Below are positions 59,453 to 64,000 of a stretch of 64,000 bases of DNA, in pieces. The notes beneath the pieces were generated by a model. It saw only the letters and a program-made list of their open reading frames with translations, did no database searches and had not been told where the DNA came from. The DNA is from Ottelia alismoides (lineage: Eukaryota > Streptophyta > Magnoliopsida > Alismatales > Hydrocharitaceae). A program made the position numbers and the translations under genes. The stretch is taken from assembly GCA_037367405.1 (NCBI GenBank), contig JAZKJV010002622.1:62001-126000 (forward strand), written 5' to 3'. Position 1 is the stretch's first letter. Each line of letters begins with the position of its first letter.

Positions 59453-61454
59453 CTCTGCCTACCCTACCCAATTCAACCGGATTAATGATCAAATTAAATG
59501 TTTCGTTCATTGTAGCCGGGTAAATCGAGACTGATCAAAAACCACTTATATTAATCGAGTTAAACACAAGCGGGAAATTTTTTTATTTTACTTGGGCAAG
59601 CCCAAGGTCAAAATGCGATGAAACTAAGAAACTGTAATTTTTTGGAATCTTTAGACTCTAAATGAATTAATTATGATTTAAATATGAATGGCATGATAGT
59701 TTTTTAAAGTTAATTTTAATAAATATCAAAGTACATTATTGTCATATATAAACATTATCCTAAATTACTCTATGTGAGATGAATCCAGGAAAATTGATAG
59801 ACCTAAAAAAATGATGTATATTGGACCACTTAAAAAATCAATTTACCAAAAGACTAATTACTTGATTCAGGCCTCGTCATGCATGCGAATGATGTGTTTT
59901 TTGGCACGAAGTAGAATAACTTAAATTAAACCTACTTTGATTTTTTGGTGATTTTTGGAGCTACAAATGATTTAATATGGAATTTAAGGCACATAGTGGA
60001 AAAACTATGTATATTTCCACAAAAATAATAATATTAAATTCCTTGAAGCTCATAAAATTGTGATAGGTGTCCATCACGATAAAGCACAAGTTTCTCTACA
60101 ACATGCAATTTTTGTAATTTAAAAATAATGCTAAATGAATGCCTAAATAAATGTGCAAACACATGGACCAAAATGTAAACATGAATTAAAATTGCTTAAA
60201 TTGAAATATACGTATAGGGACTAAAATGCAATTACCTATAATGTTGGGTATGTATGCAAATTATCCACGGGAACACGCGTGCCTCACGTGATACGCCTGG
60301 CAGGGACTGCATTGCAATTTGGAAAACGTGCAAGGGTCTCAGTGCAAAATGTACAGACCATACGTGAGGAGCACGTGAGGTGCTAGGCTCGGACGACATC
60401 GGAGGCTCAGATGTGGCTCGAGTGCGCTGCATGCTCGGGGTAGCGTCGGGAGCTCCGAGCTTAAAGGTCAGGGAAGAGGCTCGGAGGGAGCAACGTGGTG
60501 CGAGATGAATCGTTCGATCGATGAGGATCAAACGGGGCTGGAGCTGCTGTCATGGCGCAATGTAATCCGTCAGATAAAGCTGATCCAACAGAGGCTGGAG
60601 CTGCTGGCACATGTGACGTGGATCGCTGAGGACCATCCGATTAAGATGGTCGGATGGTGGTTGTGTGTCGTTTTCCTCCGGGCCACCGCCTTGCATCAGA
60701 CTTGATTGGGCTCCGTCAAAGCCCTCCTGGCTCTACCGCCATATTCCTCGCTCAGAGAAGATGTGCGGGGACTCCTAGGCAGCTGGGAATGATCGTGGAA
60801 GCATAAGGGAGTTGCCTGAGGTTCTAGACGAGGCTGGGGAGGTCTGTAGGCCGGTGGCGACGAAGCTCGAAGTAGCTCCGACGAAGGTCTGACCAGTGTC
60901 GAAGATGGTACCTGCAAGGTTAGATTATGCTAAAAGATGGTGCTCGTGTTCGCGTGAAGTGCAGTGAGTGCTTGAGGCCTTCTAGAGTGAAGTGGTGAGT
61001 AGGCGGTGGTGTTCTTCTACCGTGACCGGTGGAGCGATGGTCAGAAGTGGATTGATGTGTCGTGAACGTGAACGGAAGGTGGGGCAAAGATGAGAACTCC
61101 AAGGCAGAGCTCAGGTGATGGTCAACAGAATGTGTTGACGAACGAGGGAGGCAAAAAAAATAGGAGAAATCGAAGGAAAAGAAGAAGAATATCAGAGGAG
61201 GAATGGAGGAGGCTACCTGGAATTAGAGGCTTGACGGGAAGTCTCTGGTCATCGATCGAGGGCCGGTATCAACCCGAGCTCGTGCAGCTCGAAGGAGGAG
61301 CTGCCGCACAACGAAACTCACCACGGATCTCACTGGAGAGGAGAACACCATCGTCGCTCACTCTCAATCCTAGTCTCTATCACCGATAGGTAGAAGGGAG
61401 ATCTAGTATCTCTCATGCAAGGGCAGATGGGGTTAAAGCTCGCTAGAGGTAGAG

Positions 61455-61462
61455 TATTTATA
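61455..61462 (-). promoter_or_regulatory. TATA box, unit 1 of LTR-H
   Basis: TATAAATA on the minus strand at the A/G-rich promoter boundary of the LTR. The second copy lies 1218 bp away at 62673-62680. Confidence 0.6.
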
Positions 61463-62672
61463 GGGAGAAGATATAGGTCCGGGCGATGGAGAAGGTGGTT
61501 TGCGTGGAGTGTATGGAGCGAGGGAGAGGGTGCCATGGTGATTGTGGTTGCTGGAGAGGATGATGGTTGATGGGGGCTACGTCGTGGGCTCGTTGGGAAG
61601 TAGAGGTGGTGGGGGAAGGAGCAAGGGAAATGGGAAGGGGAAGATGGTGCGTGAGAATGGCGACGTGTACGAGGAAGGTGACCGGAGGTGCGAGAGGCGC
61701 AGATAGATCCCCATGGAGCGCTGCGGTTGAGGCGCAAGTGATCGATGAGGATAAAACGGGGGATCGAGCTGCTGTCGTGGCGTGATGTAGTCCGTCAGAT
61801 CAAGCTGATCCAACGGAGGCTAGACCTGTTGGCATATGTGACGTGGATCGTTGAGGACCGTACGATCAAGACGATCAGATGGTGGTTGTGCGTCGTGTTC
61901 CTCCGAGCCGCCACCTTCTACGGCGGACGTGGCTGGGCTTCGACGAAGCCCTCTTGGCTCCGTCGCCTTGTTCCTTGCTTGGAGAAGATGTTCAGGGACT
62001 CCTAGGCAGCTGGGAATGATCGTGGAAGCGTTGGGGAGCCACTGGAGGTTCTGGATGAGGCTGGGGAGGTCTGTAGGCCGGTGGCGATGAAGCTCTAAGT
62101 AGCTCCGACAAAGGTCCGACCAGTGTCGAAGATGGTACCTGCAAGGTTAGAGTATGCCAAAATATGGTGGTATTGTTTGCGTGAAGTGTAGTGAGTGCTT
62201 GAGGCCTTCTGGAGTGGAGTGGTGAGCAAGCGGGTGGTGTTCTTTCGTCTCGACCAACGGAGCGATGGTCGGAAGTGGATTGATGTGTCCTGAAGGTGAA
62301 CGGAAGGGTGGGGTGAAGATGAGAGCTCCAAGGTAGAGATCAGCAGAATGTGTTGACGAGAGAGGGAGGCGGAAAAGATAGGAGAAAATCGAAGGAAAGA
62401 AGAAGAAGAGTAGAGGAGGAATGGAGGAGGCTACCTGGGATTGGAGGCTCGACGAGAAGTTTCTGGTCGTCGCTCGAGGGTTGGTAGCAACTTGAGCTCG
62501 TGCAGCTCGAAGGAGGAGCAGCTGCACGGCAAAGCTCATCGTGGATCTCGTCGGAGAGGGGAACACCGTGGTCGTTCGCTCTCAGTCCTAGTCTTTGTCA
62601 CCGATAGGTAGAAGGGAGCTCTGGTATCTATCATGCAAGGTCATATGGGGTTGAAGCTCTCCGAAGGTGGAG

Positions 62673-62680
62673 TATTTATA
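62673..62680 (-). promoter_or_regulatory. TATA box, unit 2 of LTR-H
   Basis: TATAAATA on the minus strand with flanks similar to the unit 1 copy. It is the first TATA met when reading the LTR from its start. Confidence 0.6.
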
Positions 62681-64000
62681 GGAGAACGTAGGAGATCTAG
62701 GCGATGGAGGAGGTGGTTTGCGTGGCGTGCATGGAGCAAGGGAGAGGGGGTCATGGCGATCGTGGTTGCTGACGAGGATGATGGTTGATGGGGGTATGTC
62801 GTGGGCTCGTTGGGAAGTGGAGGTGGTGGCGGAAGGAGCGAGGGTAAGGGAAGGCGGAAAGATGGTGCATGAGAGGGGCGACGTATGCGAGGAAGGAGAC
62901 AAGAGGTGGAAGAAGAAGTCGTGGCCGTTGGATCTCACGATCCAACAACTACGAGAGGCGCACTATCGAGAGGACGGGATAGAGGCGGGCGATATGATCG
63001 GGTGACGCAGGACGCGCCACGTGTCGTGCGCTCAGGCGGGCGGAACCAGACGGTGATGATGAGATTAGGGGCCAGATCGAAGGGTGCAAATCTCACAGGA
63101 ATCGAAGGCGGGGGATGCGATAGATGCATGGAGGATTGAGAGGCGCAGAGAGCTCCACGTGGAGCGCTGCGGTGGGGGCGCAAGTGATTGGCCCAGATGC
63201 GATCTGGGCCTTGATCAGATGGCTGTGAGGTGATGCGACTTTGGACGACTTGGATCTGAAGGAAGAGGAAGCCACGGATGGTGGAGGAAAAGGGATGGGT
63301 GGCATGCAATTGAGTGGACCGTGTGGCGCAACCAGAGAGCGCCATGTGGCCCAATCAGATTGGTTGAGGAAAGAAGGTGAAATAAGAAGGTGAGAATGGT
63401 CGAATATGAAAAAACTCAAAACATGAAAGTTGTAGATCTCGACGAGACCTACACGTTTCATCCAAAAACAGAAACGCGGTCAAATGAAGTGATAAAGTAC
63501 AAGGGTAAAAATATAGGTACATATAGTATACAGTGGGGGCCCAAAACCCAAGTTTTGCATACGAGCTCCGATTTTAATGAAATTGGTCTCATTGAAGGTC
63601 TCTAAATGTATATTATTTAAAAAGTGAGTAGACCTATATCGGAGGCTGTATGATAAGGGATATATGCATTTTATAGTCCATGGTCTCAAACTTGGATTGG
63701 GGTTTTATTGGTCAATTTCACAAGTTAGTATTTTTTTGGTATTTTTCTTGTATTAGTGTTAGTAATATATACAGTATAAAGTTGAATTTATGGGTCTGGA
63801 GTTAGTATATAATACATAAAAATGAGTGCTTTTCACAAGTGACTTTGGCTTCTATTTAATGTAGATGTAAATGCTAAAATGCAGATGTTATCAGTGCATA
63901 CATGAATGCTAATTATGCAATATAGTGGAAATATGCCTCTAATTACTCGGGAACAAGGCTCTATTTTCAACTTTTAGAGTGATGAATCACAGATTCATCA

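Larger units (their letters stand above)
60510..63187 (-). repeat. Tandem duplication inside LTR-H (two units of about 1.2 and 1.45 kb)
   Basis: Unit 1 (about 60510-61737) and unit 2 (about 61738-63187) share, in the same order, GATCGATGAGGAT(C/A)AAACGGG, a TTGCAGGTACC motif (minus strand, near 60909 and 62138), GAATGTGTTGACGA, a TATA box, ATGATGGTTGATGGGGG and GAGCGCTGCGGT. Unit 1 lacks about 220 bp found in unit 2 (about 62905-63130). The units are visibly diverged, so the duplication is not recent. Confidence 0.85.
59453..64000 (-). repeat. LTR-H: family B LTR with internal tandem duplication (minus strand, about 4.5 kb)
   Basis: The minus strand starts at the window edge with TGATGAATCTGTGATTCATC and runs to about 59453 (end approximate), inserted in the Ath-C 3' region. 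CTCTAAAAGTTGAAAATAG and CTTGGGCTTGCCCAAG tie it to 30185-33680. It is about 1 kb longer than its relatives because of a tandem duplication (60510-61737 and 61738-63187). Whether it is solo or part of a full element cannot be told, since the next base is outside the window. Confidence 0.85.

Noticed and set aside
61330..63461. Long Ser/Pro/His-rich minus-strand frames in LTR-H
   Set aside because: Generated by GA/GGT-rich composition in the duplicated block; the two units do not keep the same frame.
1..64000. Host genes, rRNA, CRISPR arrays, DNA transposons or phage-like systems
   Set aside because: Read on both strands, all recognisable protein similarity is to Athila or copia retrotransposons; no terminal inverted repeat element with a transposase or other system was seen.

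Overview
The window is repeat-rich plant (angiosperm) DNA built almost entirely from LTR retrotransposons; I see no host gene, rRNA gene, CRISPR array or bacterial feature. The evidence is Athila-type Ty3/gypsy polyproteins (gag starting MPPKK, protease DNGSS, RT FMDDFS, RNase H, integrase), LTRs of 3.1-4.5 kb ending TGATGA...TCATCA, tRNA-Asp primer binding, polypurine tracts reading AAGTATAGGGGG, and one Ty1/copia element with the initiator-Met primer site TGGTATCAGAGC. The species cannot be fixed from sequence alone.

The layout is a deep nest. Ath-B (+) runs from the left edge (5' leader, gag, protease, 1-4513), is interrupted at codon level by Ath-A, resumes with RT/RNase H/integrase at 25452 and ends with its 3' LTR at about 33680. 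Ath-A (4514-25446, target duplication TAGTG) has 3.3-kb LTRs and a strongly deleted interior. A complete Ty1/copia element (10737-21101, target duplication CATAT, LTRs about 99.6% alike) sits in the 3' region of Ath-A. Ath-B itself lies in the RNase H region of Ath-G, a minus-strand Athila element whose pol/gag run 37932 down to 33682 and whose 5' LTR is 46384-49570. The Ath-G leader also received two solo LTRs (39126-42529 and 42826-46166). Ath-G in turn interrupts Ath-F, a minus-strand pol/gag remnant (49571-52420). The right end holds the 3' end of a plus-strand element (Ath-D, 52430-54980), a minus-strand 3' LTR and 3' region (Ath-C, 54981-59452) and a minus-strand LTR with an internal tandem duplication (LTR-H, 59453-64000).

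The outstanding item is in Ath-A. Just inside its 5' LTR, where only an 18-nt primer-binding site should be, there is a copy of the whole tRNA-Asp(GUC) including the CCA end (7834-7908, minus strand). It is joined directly to the middle of pol, so leader, gag, protease and most of RT are missing. The first 18 nt are a perfect primer site. The next base, which pairs with tRNA position 58 (normally 1-methyladenosine, the usual stop for plus-strand strong-stop synthesis), is substituted. The simplest reading is that reverse transcriptase read through the entire primer tRNA and the product was joined to pol and integrated.

Other notable structure: periodic hairpins in the post-pol region, each ending in a copy of the polypurine tract; a 1.2-kb tandem duplication in LTR-H that doubles the TATA box; paired CACGTG modules shared by otherwise diverged LTR families; and a copia element with nearly identical LTRs but a ruined coding region. 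All coding regions carry stops or frameshifts, so nothing here looks autonomous.
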